From NCBI GenBank assembly GCA_022605405.1, contig JABYQQ010000018.1, positions 992,001-1,056,000 of the forward strand: DNA of 64,000 nucleotides. Reading direction: 5' to 3'. The stretch comes from Earliella scabrosa (taxonomy: Eukaryota > Basidiomycota > Agaricomycetes > Polyporales > Polyporaceae). Shown here one piece after another: positions 21,483-34,112 of the stretch (position 1 is the first letter of the stretch; every line of letters begins with the position of its first letter). The notes beneath the pieces were generated by a model. It saw nothing but the letters and a program-made list of their open reading frames with translations. It searched no databases and was not told the DNA's origin. The translations under genes were made by a program, and so were the position numbers.

Positions 21483-24245
21483 CGTACCGAGTCTAGCGAA
21501 AATGTGCACAGCGACAAGTTGACGGAAATCAGCGGCACACTCACCTGCTGCGCTATGAGCGGGTGCGTAAAGGGCACAACATAGACTTTGACGTTCACCA
21601 CTCCCCGCACCGGCAGGACGGTGACCTGCACGAAGGTGCCGGTAGGCGTTAGTAGTCATTGTGGCACTGAGCATTGTCAAATCGTGGCATCTAGCACTGT
21701 CACATAGAGCTCTACGGAGCCGCAGCGATGGGGCGCTTACGGTATAGTGGTAGAGGAGACGGTGGGCCGCGCCGCGATCTCAAGGAAGGAAAACGGTTCA
21801 CGTGTGGACTGCGGCGGCGCAGCGAACCGGGATTGTAGTTGCACATGAACCGCGTGTACTAAAGGCTGCGTTGAAGAAGCGTCTAGTCTGTGACTTTCGA
21901 CCGAAACACCCGTTCGAGTTACCGAAAAACTATGTTACGATTGACCACCTAAGTAGTCTGTAACCTTCGATGGTGATAGTCGGTCGATTGTACAACGGTG
22001 ATGGGAAGATATATTACATGATGTCACATTCCCCATGGGAAACGCTCCTCAGGCAGTATGCGGGGTGCTTGAGGCCAGGCGAACAGTCTCGAGACGGAAT
22101 GAACCTCGAACCGCGAACTGAACCTATGCCACCTCGGACCTGGTTGTCCAACGCGGAGGTCTTCGCGTACAAGCTTAACTTCTACGAGGACGACATCCCC
22201 ATTGACGATGGAGAGCGGATCGAGACGTTTCATGTGTACTTTGCGCTCGAAGCGATCTTCGGCGTCGAACAGCATGTCAAACATCTAGTACGTCGTCAGC
22301 GTCAGCGGATTTGCATTTGTGGTCAACGCACGTGGGGATATTCAGCGACGGGAGCGTATGCTCTGAAGACATCGTCCAACGCTGGCCGACTATGAGACGT
22401 GCCATGTGATAGCCACAGGTATCCACACCTACTTGAAGCTAGCCCGGCCAAGTAAAGGAGGTCTTGAAACGTGGTAGTGTCTCTCTCGCGAAGCATATCG
22501 AGTTCGATGAGAAGATGACACGACGGATCGGTCGAGACCGTCAGTTTACGGATGGCGCCCACCACCAGAATAGTGAGCTCCCGACCGGCATAGGAGTAGA
22601 AGCGGTCCTTATCGTCCCTCCCCCATGTTGAGCCAACGGGAATTTCTGTAAGGGAGAAACGATGATCCGGTCCGCCAAAAGAGTATATCCAAAGGAGACG
22701 CCTATGCGAGGAATCAGGTTAGCAGGCCCAAGGCTATCGCGAAAAGAACACACCCAAGGACAACTGATGTGCGATCCATCCAGACGGGGAGTTTAATTTC
22801 GGGGGCAGAAATGGGTCCCATCGGGGGCGGCATGACGGCGGAGGTGGAGGTTGCAACGGTGAGCAGTCTAGTAGGAGAGAGCTTGAGTAGGGGGACACAG
22901 GGATTGAGACATCCATCTCTGGAACCGCTCCGGACTGCAGTATAAGTAGTGGTGGAGTACTCGTTGAAGGTCCGTACACATTGTTCTACCGAGAAAGTAC
23001 GTGTTGACCGCACTACGTCAGACGTGGAGGTATGAACGAACCTGTTTCCGCGCAGCTGACCACATTGTTGTGCGACTCGTTTGATTGCAGGCATATTTCT
23101 ACGCGGACGACCGCAACATCCAGATTGCATCGACAGGGAATCTCTTCAGCACGGCATGGAGCATTTCGATCGTCGGCGTGTAAGTTGTGGCACGTCTTGA
23201 TGTCACCGAATGTTGGAATGTGGAGAGAGTTACGTACGGGATAAAACGAGATGAGCAATTCGGCCGGCGCCCCCGTACCGGTTTCGGACGGAAGCGTTGG
23301 GAAGGGGCTCCTAGATTTTGCCGCAACTCGCAGTCTCGATGAATCGTGTGCGCGATCAGCTTCAATCTCGGCGAGACCGATTGTCGAACAACGTATCCTT
23401 GTGGGCTACAAACTGGGGTGTCTGTTGCGATCGTGGAGGACGAGCTGGATCGCCCATGATACATTGAATACACGAGACATCCGCGGAAACTGCTGTGACC
23501 GAATGGCATTGGTACGACATTGCCCGGTGCGGGCGGAGTTCTAGCTTTCCGCGAAGGACAACATACACCGAGAACATGAAGAAAAGATCGTGCTCATTGG
23601 GAGCGCCGGTGTGCGGAGCTCGAAGATGTAGCTGAGTCACACATCTAAGGTGTTCCAAGGGGGAAGCAAACATGACTTGCCATATGCGTGCATAAGAAGC
23701 AACCGTGGCAAATGCGCCAGTGTCGTGACCATGCAGCTATGTGGTCATTGAAGTAAAGATCTCTAAGAGACTACAGCGTTTCCGAGTGTTGTGTGGCGAG
23801 CGTTCGCGTGTGCAGAAAGGATAGACGAGTAGCTGTAAGAACCGAGGATACGTAGAAACGGTTTGGAAATAAACAGTACAGCAGCTGATACTAGTGACGA
23901 GGGACAAGTGGCGCCAGACGTAATGCTCGGGTGCTGACTGGTTTCATGTAGCACGAGCGACTAAGAAGGACGTGGAGTTGATGGGCGAAGAACGCGCCAC
24001 CGACGATGATGCCGCAATGCGGACAATGGATGTTGGTGGTCAATGTCGTACGGTATGCTACGTAGACCCCGTATTCACAGCTACGGGCGGTGGAGCGCGG
24101 GTGGCGCCTTCCTGGACGCGGTGGATCTGGATGAATGTGTAAGCGAGAGCTGCTTACTATTGTGTCAAGAGCTTACCGCGCGTTGTAGCTCTAGGACCTC
24201 AGTCCGAAGCCGGACGGCGTCGTGTTGCAACGTTGACAACATGGA
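21483..24245. other. 2.8 kb without a supported gene
   Basis: The best open frame is 21970-22395 plus (141 aa: HSPWETLLRQYAG, then NAEVFAYKLNFYEDD), with no motif or splice partners that I can support. Other frames look random. Confidence 0.4.
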
Positions 24246-25093
24246 CTAGTGGGAAATGAGTACGACGCAACGAAGGGTTGATCTGTGGGTCACCTTGGCT
24301 GTCACCGAACTAAGTCCAGTGTAGACTTGTAGCTGTTCGCGTGTCACAGGAAAGAGTTCCCGGTTGATGAGCTGCTCGTGAAGCTCGTCGATGTGAGCCT
24401 CCAGCGTGCCTATGTATATTGCGCGTCGCTCAGGGGCACCTAGTGTGAATCTGCGGGAGGATGTCAGCGTTGCCGACGTGTCGTCTGGTGCCGCGTACTT
24501 ACAGCTCGTGTGGTGTGAATATAAGCTTCTCCAGCGCGTGGCCCCAGACCTTTCGACGGCGTGCGGAACCGGGTTTCTTCCTAGCGATTCGACAATAAGG
24601 ATGCGGGCACGGTGTGGCATTGGCGCGTTTGACGGTCTTTGGAGAATCGCGCTTGTCGCAGTCGCAGGCGATGCGGCTCAGCGGGGTAGGAGCGGTTCCA
24701 GGAGGTGTCGTGGAAGGTGGAAAGGCAGGGGAAGAGGATGTCGAAGGTGTAGGTGGGGCGTGCGGAAGGGCCGTTGAAATCCGTTCGAGCTCGTAGTCCT
24801 GCGAGGTTTGGCACGCGACGTCGGGTAAGGCAGTGGCCGGTAAGAGGGACTGTTGAGATGTTTTGCGTAGGAGCGAGTCCAGGTACTCGTGCTCGTCTGA
24901 AGTTCTGTGGTCAGCGCGGTGTGCGACGTCGACGTGGCAAGATTTGGGGAGACTTACCGGCCATCGTTTTCCTAACGGTGGGGTGGCTCTGAGCTGATAC
25001 ACACAGGTGCATGAGGGTCGCGGGAGAGGGGCGGAGACTGAGGTCCCGCATAGATGCCTTCAGGTGATGTATGGAGTAAGTTGAGTTGTTCAT
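24246..25093 (-). CDS. Short-helix (bZIP-like) protein of unknown function, minus copy
   Basis: Three exons close in phase: 25093-24958, 24896-24503, 24450-24246 (244 aa). A short N-terminus (MNNSTYSIHHLKASMRD) leads to DEHEYLDSLL, a Ser/Thr/Pro linker, a Cys-containing DCDKRDS segment and a basic patch (ARKKPGSARRRKVW). The conserved part is HALEKLIFTPHEL, then LGAPERRAIYIGTLEAHIDE and YTGLSSVTAK. This pattern (basic helix, Phe-turn, RRA.Y..LEAHI..L, YxGLSS) recurs in the divergently transcribed gene at 25997-27047. I associate it with a family of Agaricomycete proteins of unknown function that look like degenerate bZIP or helix-rich DNA-binding proteins. The last 15 residues look unlike the family, so the 3' end may be truncated or mis-spliced. 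Confidence 0.6.
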
Positions 25094-25996
25094 TCGGTGA
25101 CGAGAAAGGTGAAATGCGTGGATGGGCGTCGACGTGTGATTCGTGCTGTTAGAAGGAGATGCTCCGGCCGCGTTCTGCGGGATGATTCAGCTTGCGAAGC
25201 AGAACTTTGTTTCCGACGGGCGTGATCGGAGTCTGTAAATAGTGTGGTGTGCGCTCGAGAACATGGCGATGTCGTCGTACACTGATGACCACGATGGACA
25301 TCGAGGAGAATGGTTGTTGCAGTACAGTCATAATATGTGCACCGCGAATGTGGCGTTTGAGATGGATGTGACTGTGCAGTGGATCTGTAAGAGGGACGTG
25401 CAAAACACGTGCAATGACTCACGGCGCGCAAGACGGCAATACAGGGAAGTGTTGAACGTTGAGTTCTGGGGGTCCAGGCTGGCCTGACTCACTTCGCCAA
25501 AGATGGGAACAACGATGTTCCAGAGCCGGCATGTTCCGCACGGACCGGGTCCGCCCCGGCGAACTCAGTTTCGCCGATGCGCGATTTGGTCTTAGTTGAA
25601 CATGTACTCAGCCTTGCATTTTGTCGTGTGGTGCAGTATGTCGCTCAATGTATGTGTTGTCGTCGCTGATCTGTTGTTCTATCGAGCCGCAGGTCGTAAG
25701 CATGGTGCTAAGACGACGCGATGTGCAAGAGTGGATCGACTTGGCAAGTTTGTCGATAGTGACGAAGATGGTCTTTGCGGGGGTTCTGGTGGATTCTCGG
25801 CAGATGCCAGCGACGCGGAAGGCAAAGGGCATCCATTGCGATGTGACGAGGTCGCAGACGCGTTTAAGCCGCGACGATTGCGTGGCAGAGGGACATGTCC
25901 ACTCCACTTGTCTTGCCACTGCCATCGTTACAGACCGACGGACGCTCACGAATCTCGCGCAGCACATTACAGTCTCTGCTGTTGAAGACCAGAGTT
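25094..25996. other. Divergent intergenic region
   Basis: 0.9 kb between the two head-to-head helix-family genes; probably holds both promoters. No gene is supported. Confidence 0.45.
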
Positions 25997-27047
25997 ATGG
26001 CGCATCGCCTCTCTGTCGACACTCATCGTAACGTCCCGCCTGAGAGCAATTCAGTACCGAGCTCTCTGGTTGGAGACAGCGATGGATTCTACCCCACGGA
26101 GCGAGGCTACCTCTCTGCGGACGGACGAAACGTGTATCTTCCGGCCGATGAAGAGTGGACATACTTTCCTTATAGTCCTGGCTTTGAGGAAGTGGTCGCG
26201 GGCAATATGGAAGATGTGCCGGGCGGGGGACTCCATCCACCCTTGCCTATGCAGGTGTCGACCTACAGCACTCTTCATACCGCGGTGCAGCCGTCTCCAA
26301 TGTCTCAGCAATGCCCGGCAAGGTACCCGGTGGCGGATGTCGACGTAGACATGATGGACCCTCTGCTGGAAGCCGCGGTTCCCGCTTCAGTCGTCCCGGG
26401 AGCTGGTTGCAACGTGCTGCACCATGCGACATGCTCGCACCACGCCGAAAACTGCGATCAACACTCTGAGCGTGGTGGGAGTGACGGGAGCCACTCCTGT
26501 CGGGACCTGAAGAGTCGCCAGTCTCGGTTAGGGGAAGAGGGTGGGTCCCGACTCCCGGCCGTCGCTCCGCAAGGGTTACTTCGATGCGCTCTCGGATAAC
26601 GTTGGCTTCAAGACTACGGACCCGTGAGTACAGTGCGGTTTGTCATCGCGATCGTTGACGCTGATCAACTTGCAGCGCTACAATCACAGACCATGTTAAA
26701 AAGCGAGCTTACTTGGAATGTTTGGAGGAACACGTAACGTGGCTGAGATGCCAGGCGGATGTCTCCGGGAATTGGCCCCCCCCAATGCGGAGGAGGACTT
26801 CCTACCGAGGTCTAAGCGTGCGGTCTATAAGGGTGCGTATGTCACCCTGGCTCTGTGCACGTCGCGCTCACACCTCTGCGCACAGACATTGCTGATCCAG
26901 AAGCAGCGTGAACTGTATGATCTCAACGTTCACAAGAAGACCTTGGAGAAACAGGTACGACGGGTACTCGGTGACCGTGGAGCGATACTGACCTGGTGGA
27001 ACATGGCACAGTATACAGAACTGGCGAAACGCTCCGGGAGCATTTAG
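25997..27047 (+). CDS. Short-helix (bZIP-like) protein of unknown function, plus copy
   Basis: The N-terminal exon starts MAHRLSVDTHRNVPPESN and is acidic and aromatic (ADEEWTYFPYSPGFEEV). The conserved part is built from 26532 on: GKRVGPDSRPSLRKGYFDAL, FKTTDP, an intron, then ITDHVKKRAYLECLEEHVTW, SYRGLSVRSIR, an intron, TLLIQKQRELYDLNVHKKTL, an intron, and YTELAKRSGSI before the stop at 27045. The three 3' introns are in phase. The junction that joins the first exon to 26532 is unresolved: the two blocks are one base out of frame and no donor stands out, so an intron of about 60-120 bp or a frameshift is needed. The core aligns with the 24246-25093 protein (RK, AL, KRAYLECLEEHV / RRAIYIGTLEAHI, YxGLS), so the two are paralogues in head-to-head orientation. 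Confidence 0.55.
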
Positions 27048-27540
27048 TACTCATTAGGCAGCGCTCTACAGCATGTGCACATTTGTGTTTCAGATTTGTT
27101 GTACGGCGAGTCATCGACTCCAAAATCGCGTTGAATGTTGGGCACAAGTGTCACATTCGGCGATCGCGATACGAATACACAACTGCGTGAAGGGGCAGCA
27201 ACTCATCGTCGACTCGAACTATGGTGGAGAAAGTGATGATAGCACGATGCGAATGGTGAGCGAGAAATGGCAATTACGGTACATGTGGAGACGTCAGCGA
27301 TTCGGCGGAACACGGACTTGGGTAAGTAGGAATGCAATAGACACACTGGGCGCATATATCACATCGGCGACGGTCGCCTTAGCCGGCGGGACCGCGTCAT
27401 TCCGGTACATGATGGCATACAGTGGTGGATCAGAAGAGAGATGGAAGTCGCATGATGTCAAAGGGGGGAAAGAGCGAATAAATAACACGGCCTGAGCTCA
27501 CAATAGCGATTTGACCAGCGAGTCTCTCCTGTAGTCGCAT
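27048..27540. other. Convergent spacer, no gene
   Basis: About 500 bp between the 3' ends of the helix-family gene and the reductase gene. Nothing recognisable. Confidence 0.5.
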
Positions 27541-30500
27541 TCACAGAGCGCAGGCCTCGCAGTCCGGTGGACACAGTGGAGGGAGGTCGGAGTCGTCATC
27601 GGCGTCGGTCTTGACTTTCCCCTCTAGCTTGCGAGGTCGGAACGCTCCCGACAGTCCATACGGGACTGGGAATGTGGGCGCGCGGCTTCGTAGGTAGTAC
27701 ATACCGGTCTTCAGGCCCCGCGTCCAGGCGTGGTGTGTGAGTCGGAGCTATTCAGTAACTTCGTGAGCTCTTCCGCGGTGTAGCACGACTGATTCGTACG
27801 TACCAGCTGTTCGGACGTCGGGTCCTCAAGGTGTATGACGGTGCTCTGACTCTGGTCGATGTAAGGTCCGCGATCGGCCGCCATGTCCAGGAGATCCTTC
27901 GGATCAATCTCCCATACGGTGCGGTACAGCCCTTTGAGATCGGCGGGTATCTTGGGGATGTGCTGGATGGAGCCTGGAGATCTGGTGTTAAGCGCGGGTG
28001 GATGCGCAGTAGTGCGCCAAGTACTCCACGTACCATGTGCCGCGATGATGGCCTTTCGGACCTGCTCAGTCCACAGACCTCGCGCACAAAACTCCTTCAC
28101 GAGCCACGGATTGAATTCGGTGAAATCCCCACTCAGCACGCGGAAGATGGTGACGTTGCTTCATGACGGTCGTTATTACAGTTTTCTGCGGAGGGCCCAA
28201 GGTGCTCACCTGGTGTAGGGGTCGACACCGTCCGCGTTTCCGAGTACCTGCGCGGTCGAGGCGGTCGGCATTTGAGCGGTGAGCGTGGAGTTTCGCAGTC
28301 CATGACGCGCGATGTGGCTGCGAACGGCGCTGAAATCTCTTGAGCTAGAGGGGATGCGTTGCCACATGTCCATTTGGAGCTTGCCCCTCGCAGCCGGAGA
28401 CGTCTTCCATGTCGAATACGGACCATGAGACTTGGCGCGTTCAGAGCTTGCCTCGAGCGCCGCGTGTAAGATAGTCTCGAAGATGCGTACGTTGAGGGCC
28501 CGCGCGGCGGCAGAGTCGAAGGGGCGCCGTAGTGCAAGGAAGACGTCCGCGAGGCCTTGCACACCAACGCCAATGGCACGAGTGCTCGAAATCGACCGTT
28601 CCGCGGCCTCGGTAGGATACACGGCCGCATCGAGGAGGATGTCGGTGTTCTGTACGGCGAGTTTCGTGATCTTGTGCAAAGCCTCGAAGTCGAGCGTGTT
28701 GTTGGAGGTGAGGAATGCGGGCAATGCGATGGAGGCCAACGTGCAGACGGCCGTCTCCTGTTGAGAGGAATATTGTACTATCTCGGTGCACAGGTTGCCA
28801 CAAGGAATGATACCGAGGTGAGCCTCGTTGTTCTTACCTGTGAACAAGTCAGTACAACACGTCACCGGTGGTACGAGAGACGTACGATTGATTGTGTCGC
28901 TGAACAACTGAAACGGGGATCCGGTCTCGCGTATAGCGTCTGAGATGACAAGCCAGAGCTCTAGCGCGTCCACCGTTGCAAGCGCGACTCCTCGTTGTTC
29001 ATAGCCCTCATAAATCCTGGTCAGCTGCGGGCCAGTCGCTCGCAGGAGCTCGGGGACGTCCGCGGGATCAAAGAGCGACCATTTCCCGCCATTGCCCAGT
29101 CTGTACATGCTGCATGTACCGTCAGACATCACTCCGGCTGCGCGAGGAGATCGGTACTCACAATACGTCGGGGATCCATAGAGCGGGAAAGATGTGCTCG
29201 ACGCGCCCTCCCAAGGGGGCACGGCTCGTGCGGCAACGCACAAAATCGCCGACGTCTGCGTGCCATACGGGAAGATAGGCGGTGGCAGCAGACGGGCGCC
29301 GTTGACGACAGAGGCTCGTATAAGCGGCGTGACTGTCTAGCACGCGCAGGAAAGGGATGACGCCCGGCTGGACCTGCGGGGCATATCTTCGAGAAGGGTG
29401 TAAACAGGGGTTAGGCGATCAAGTCTCATCCACCTTACCTTTGTGCCGGGACCTGCGCGAGGGACAGGCCGACGCCGCCGTCCGCCATCCAGAAGCGGTC
29501 GATGTCTGATACAGAGTTGAGGAGAGTGAGAGGGTTGCCCGGATCGGGTTGGTAGATGAAGCAAGACGCGAAACCGGGTTTGAGCGTGCCAGCGTTGAAG
29601 AGTACGGGGGACGCATGGGTGTACATGTGCCGAGACAAGGCCGCGTACGTCTCCAGAACTTCCCTGGTGTCGGTGCGGTGGATTGCGAGCGCCGCGCGCA
29701 TGTACATGAATTGTGGTGTCTCGATGACGGCGCCCGTGTGTTTCAGTAGGTAGGAGCGCGCCAGTATTTGAGCGGATCGACTGAGAAGGAATGAGATGGT
29801 CCCAGCTACACCTTTGAGGCAGCACACTTACTACGTGAACTTGAAGTCGCGAGTGTGATCAATCGCCTTGTCCAGCCTATCGCCGTGGCCGAGGGCAGTC
29901 TCAACAAAGGACGGGTGAAGCCCGACGTCAGCGGCTAGAGAAAACGGACGTCAACGTTGGACAACTCCGGCAACAGATGCGCGCTTACTGGCGGCCCACT
30001 TCGACACCCAGTCCGTGAAGGACGCGGGCGTGACACGGTGTAGGGCTGCCATATAGACCCTGCCTGCGAGGAGCGAATAGTCGGAGTGCCGAGAGGCAAG
30101 ACCAGCGATAGTGATGGCGGTGTGTGTCTGCGGGCCATGTGAACATAAAGAGACGAGCGGTAGGCGTAATGGCGTACCTCCAATTGAGGCACAGTGATCT
30201 CAGGTGTCAGACCGAGCCGTATCGAGTATACGACGCTGGGGGTTGGCGAGGAATGTTAGCGAGCAAGACATATCGAAGGCTGGTTAGGTCGTACTGGTGC
30301 AAATCAACGTATCTGGTGTCGAGGTCCCAGGACAGCTACCAAACGATGTATTGAGACACAGGCAAAGAGCGGAAGGCTAACCGCTAGGTCACTCACGCGA
30401 CTGAGTGAGTTTTGAAGCTGTCTAACGGTCAGCAACGGGATAGAACACGAATAGAGCACGAACGACGCAAGGAACATACCTTCATTTCGTCGAAATATTC

Positions 30501-30716
30501 CCACGATCTGGGGCAACGTTAGCTTGACGGTGATATGTGACGAGTTGAAACTTACCCATCTGCAATGCCAAAGGGAAGGTGAAACGATGGGACTGTGCAT
30601 GCTGGGGCGGAGGCGCTGCACTCACCGGAAGCTACGACTTTGGGTGGGAGTGGATGGACATCGACGAGCTCAGGAACACTGTCGGTCTCGGAGTCACGTT
30701 CTTCCTTGTCGGACAT
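27541..30716 (-). CDS. Divergent ribonucleotide reductase large subunit (class Ia R1-like)
   Basis: Predicted to reduce ribonucleoside diphosphates to deoxyribonucleotides with a small (R2) subunit. Fifteen exons close exactly in phase: 30716-30626, 30559-30556 (4-nt microexon), 30507-30480, 30417-30397, 30335-30295, 30235-30178, 30127-29989, 29934-29832, 29780-29439, 29386-29162, 29109-28886, 28837-28210, 28158-28034, 27973-27804, 27747-27541 (801 aa). Visible landmarks: a degenerate N-terminal ATP cone (ASDGSWEYFDEM), ARSYLLK, SPVLFNAGT, SCFIY, GGVGLS, WHAD, FPALWIPD, NLCTEIV (N440, C442, E444), AVCTLAS, GVQGLADVF, PMPTASTAQVLGN, GFDQSQ-type IDQSQS, GMYYLR (radical-path Tyr pair) and a Cys-rich end CPPDCEACAL. 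All catalytic residues are kept, yet many positions that are nearly fixed in R1 have changed. Probably an extra, fast-evolving paralogue beside a normal RNR1 elsewhere. Confidence 0.88.
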
Positions 30717-33700
30717 GGTGCTGTTCTTGCAGGTGCGAGGCTGATAGCTGGAGGGTTTCGTCGAAACTCGGGAGTCAGTATTAGTGCCAAGAGACGGTCA
30801 CTCTCGATACGATACCTATAAAGACGTCGACAGGCGCTTCAGCGTCGCCATGCAAACTGTGTCTTAGGGATGGAGCTTGCATTGCGTTCTAGGTCACCGC
30901 CTAGCCAATGGTTGCAGAGTTGTGCGGACAAGCTGCCTGGAGGTGGCACGCACTGCGCGAAGCCGCCGCTTCTTGTGGTGTGCACGAATGTTGTGTGGCA
31001 TGAATGCTGCTCTGCGCGTAAATCGTGAAGAGAGGAGGTCGGGATCGGCGTCGCCGTCCAGTATTAGCCAGCTATGTGCAGTTGTGCTGTTGACCACTTC
31101 ACCGGATTCGTCGCGCCTCTCCAGTGGCAACTCTGAGCCCTCTGCCTACCCCGCACGCCATTGTCATCTGACGCAGATTCTGCCCGGAATGTAAACGAAG
31201 TGGGGTGGTCTGAAGCCAGCAGCGTGCACAGGTCCGAGCGGATGGTGGTCGTGCCGACCGCATTTGCATGGACGGGCCCGCTGGAAGCGGCACGCCCCTG
31301 CGGTGGCAAATGCGAGTCGGATGTATATCGACGACACAAGCGTCATTGAACACAAACCTTAACGCTATTGCGACCGTAAGGTGCGGGCAGAAAAGTTGTG
31401 CCATTGGGTGTATTCAGTTGCCGGACTCGTGATGCGCGTAGCTGCATCATCGCCAATGGTGCATCGAACGACACAAAGTGGTTCAAATGGTGGTCGGAGG
31501 TCTCTCGCTGCGGTTGGTTGATGAAAATATTATCGTCACTACTTGTACAAGGATGTCATACCTCTGAACTCAAGGTGCACATCGACAAAGGAGCCGCCAC
31601 TGTCGTACGATATACAGGAGCATTCTACGAGAACTATGTCGCCCAGGACGTAGTGCTGCAAATCGACAGGAGACCCTCCACGCGATCGTGCCCAAAGGTT
31701 TGGGAACTGGATTGTGGATGAAATGCGTCAACAACTTATGGTTTCACAACATAGAAAGCTTACTGCTCGACTCGATGACCATGTTCTCGTGGCAACAAAC
31801 GTCGGGCTACCACCTGGAAAATGACTCAGTGCGAGGAATGACATATCCTTCGGAAGAACTCACCTTCCTCACATCTTGGAGGAGAACGTGATCTGAACAT
31901 GTTCACCAGCACAACTCGATCTGCGGAACGGCAGCATGTCGCCTCTAAACGTAGCTCCGACCGTCGTCTGGGGTGTGGAACCAAATCGAACGATACGACC
32001 CTCGCTGGAATATACAGGAGCAGTGGCCGACGACGTTCGCAGAGGTAGCGCTTCTTCGCGACTGTGACCCAGTGCGCACTACTCGGAATGCCAGACAACG
32101 GTCTCATGAGATGATAGCGCTGCGCGGATTTAACGTGTTGACGGAGAACGCTGTCAGTCAAGTCAACGCTGTGTCGCCGTACATGAACGTATGCGAAGCA
32201 CTGATAAGGTGGCAGGGAAACGCTTACGATATGTCGCAGTGGATGTCCAACCACAATCGCCTATCCTCTGAAGAGAGAAGATGTTGGTTGGATGAGTGTG
32301 CGGTGCAGTCGTGAAAGGGCATCCCGGACGCAGTGAACCGGGACATCGACGTTCCTCCGTCTTTAGAGTAGTTGCGGAGTGACTCCGATGCCATGTGCCA
32401 TATGTGGTTTGGTTTTGCTGCGGGTGTTGTGTTCGGACGTCACGTTCTTCAAGCCGCACACGAATGTCAGCGGCTCGTGCAACAACTGGAGTCGAGGAGG
32501 AAAGGTGCAGAGATGGAGGCTACGATGACAGGCGGAGTAATAGGATAAACCGCACCGGTGAACCGCAACAGACGACGGTCGCGGTAGCGGTTGCCGGTAC
32601 GGGGAGCTGCGCATCTTGTGCCACGGAGCGTCACGGTAGCGCAGAGATACTGCGAAGTTGCACGCGGTCATTGATACGTTGCCACCACGGTGGCCGCTAT
32701 GACACAGCCGCTCGTTCCTGAGACACCGCGGACATTCTGCGACACGAAGAATGTTTGCTGAAAGAACCCTCGTCGCGGTAATGTACACAGCGAGACATGT
32801 GCAGATGAGAGTTGAGAACCATATCCTCGGAGTCCTGCGGCTCAAAGTACTTGGCGCGGGATCGTAGGAGCTCTGTTCAAGAGCTAGGACAAGTCACCGA
32901 GCCTGAAACGGAAGTGGCTGCGTGACGCGTATAAGCAATTGATCAGCGGCACGAGGAAACAGATGGATTCGTACCGTTGTACAACGAGGTCTATAAACCT
33001 CATCTCGGGACGAGATACACGACAGAGACGGAGCGGGTCACGAGAGCAATGTCGGAGGATGAGTACATTCCCCCTGAGGAAGAGGCCCATTTGATCTCGG
33101 AGCGTTCCATTCAATGGACAACCTGACTCGAAGACGGATGTGACAATGGTGTAGTCGTTGATTAGGCAGAAGGTGCTCCCCGCGATGGTGTCCACGCGTC
33201 TTCTTCGAGCACCGAAAGGAAACCAACGGCTGAGTTGAACGTCTTCAGACCAGGGACCGGCACTAGCATCGTCGTGGACGCGAACGGGTAAGCGGATCAG
33301 ACGCCCATGTCCTCTTGCGACGGGATAGAGGAGTGCGGTGACGGTCCGTGTTACTGTGCCCTGCGGGAGATCGGAGGGGTGTTAGAGTACCATTTGGTCG
33401 CTGGTGCCGGTATTAGACGTACAGTGCGCAGAAGGTCTCGTAGATGTCTGTTCCATTGTGTTATCCCCCGCGACGAACCTTGAAGGAGCTGAGCAGAGAC
33501 GCTCTGCGTACGTGTCACTTGAGATGAGGGGATGGGAAGCTAGCTGACGAAAGTGTGCACTTACCTGAGCCCCCGGCCGAGCAGCGCGCGTCTGGCTTCT
33601 CGTTGACGGCATTTCGTATGTTGCCCGACCAAAGAAGAGAGGTCCTGTTGCGTCCCACTGGCAAGACCTATATATTGATGAGTGGCACATCTGATAGGGC

Positions 33701-34043
33701 GAGCAAAGGAGACATCGTCAGAATCGGACTCTGAGAGGAGTATTGCCACACCAAAGCAGGAGAGGAGCAGAGAAAGTGGAGAAAGATTGCCAGAGCATGA
33801 GCGTGTCGATGCAAGGTGGCGTGCAAGAGAGGCGCTCAGGTTGGGGACAGCAAACCTGGAATGCTGGCGCTGGCCGCCGATCAGGCAATGGGGCTCGCCG
33901 TTTCTGCCGCGATGCACTTGATCTTCTCCACCCTCTACGCCGCTATGTCTTTTCTCCCATCCGAAATCTCGACGCGACAGGGAGGAACCCGTGTGGCTCC
34001 TCCGGCCAGAGGCTTACTAAGACAATGAGGTGCACAACTGCTC
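30717..34043. other. 3.3 kb without a supported gene
   Basis: Many short open frames on both strands, none with motifs or consistent splice sites. Only the TATA-like box at its right end is assignable. Confidence 0.45.
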
Positions 34044-34053
34044 GGCATAAAAG
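34044..34053 (+). promoter_or_regulatory. TATA-like box
   Basis: GCATAAAAGG about 60 bp before the ATG at 34113. Confidence 0.5.
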
Positions 34054-34112
34054 GCCCCCCCTACCCGGTTTTCGCGGTGCAGTCACAGCCGCCACTCGCT
34101 CGAACGTTTAAC

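Noticed and set aside
21970..22395. 141-aa plus-strand frame as a gene
   Set aside because: Open but without motif, homology pattern, TATA box or splice partners; kept only as a note in the intergenic entry.
27541..30716. Reductase gene as a pseudogene or viral gene
   Set aside because: Fifteen exons close in phase with all catalytic residues and typical fungal introns; a viral copy would be expected to lack introns.
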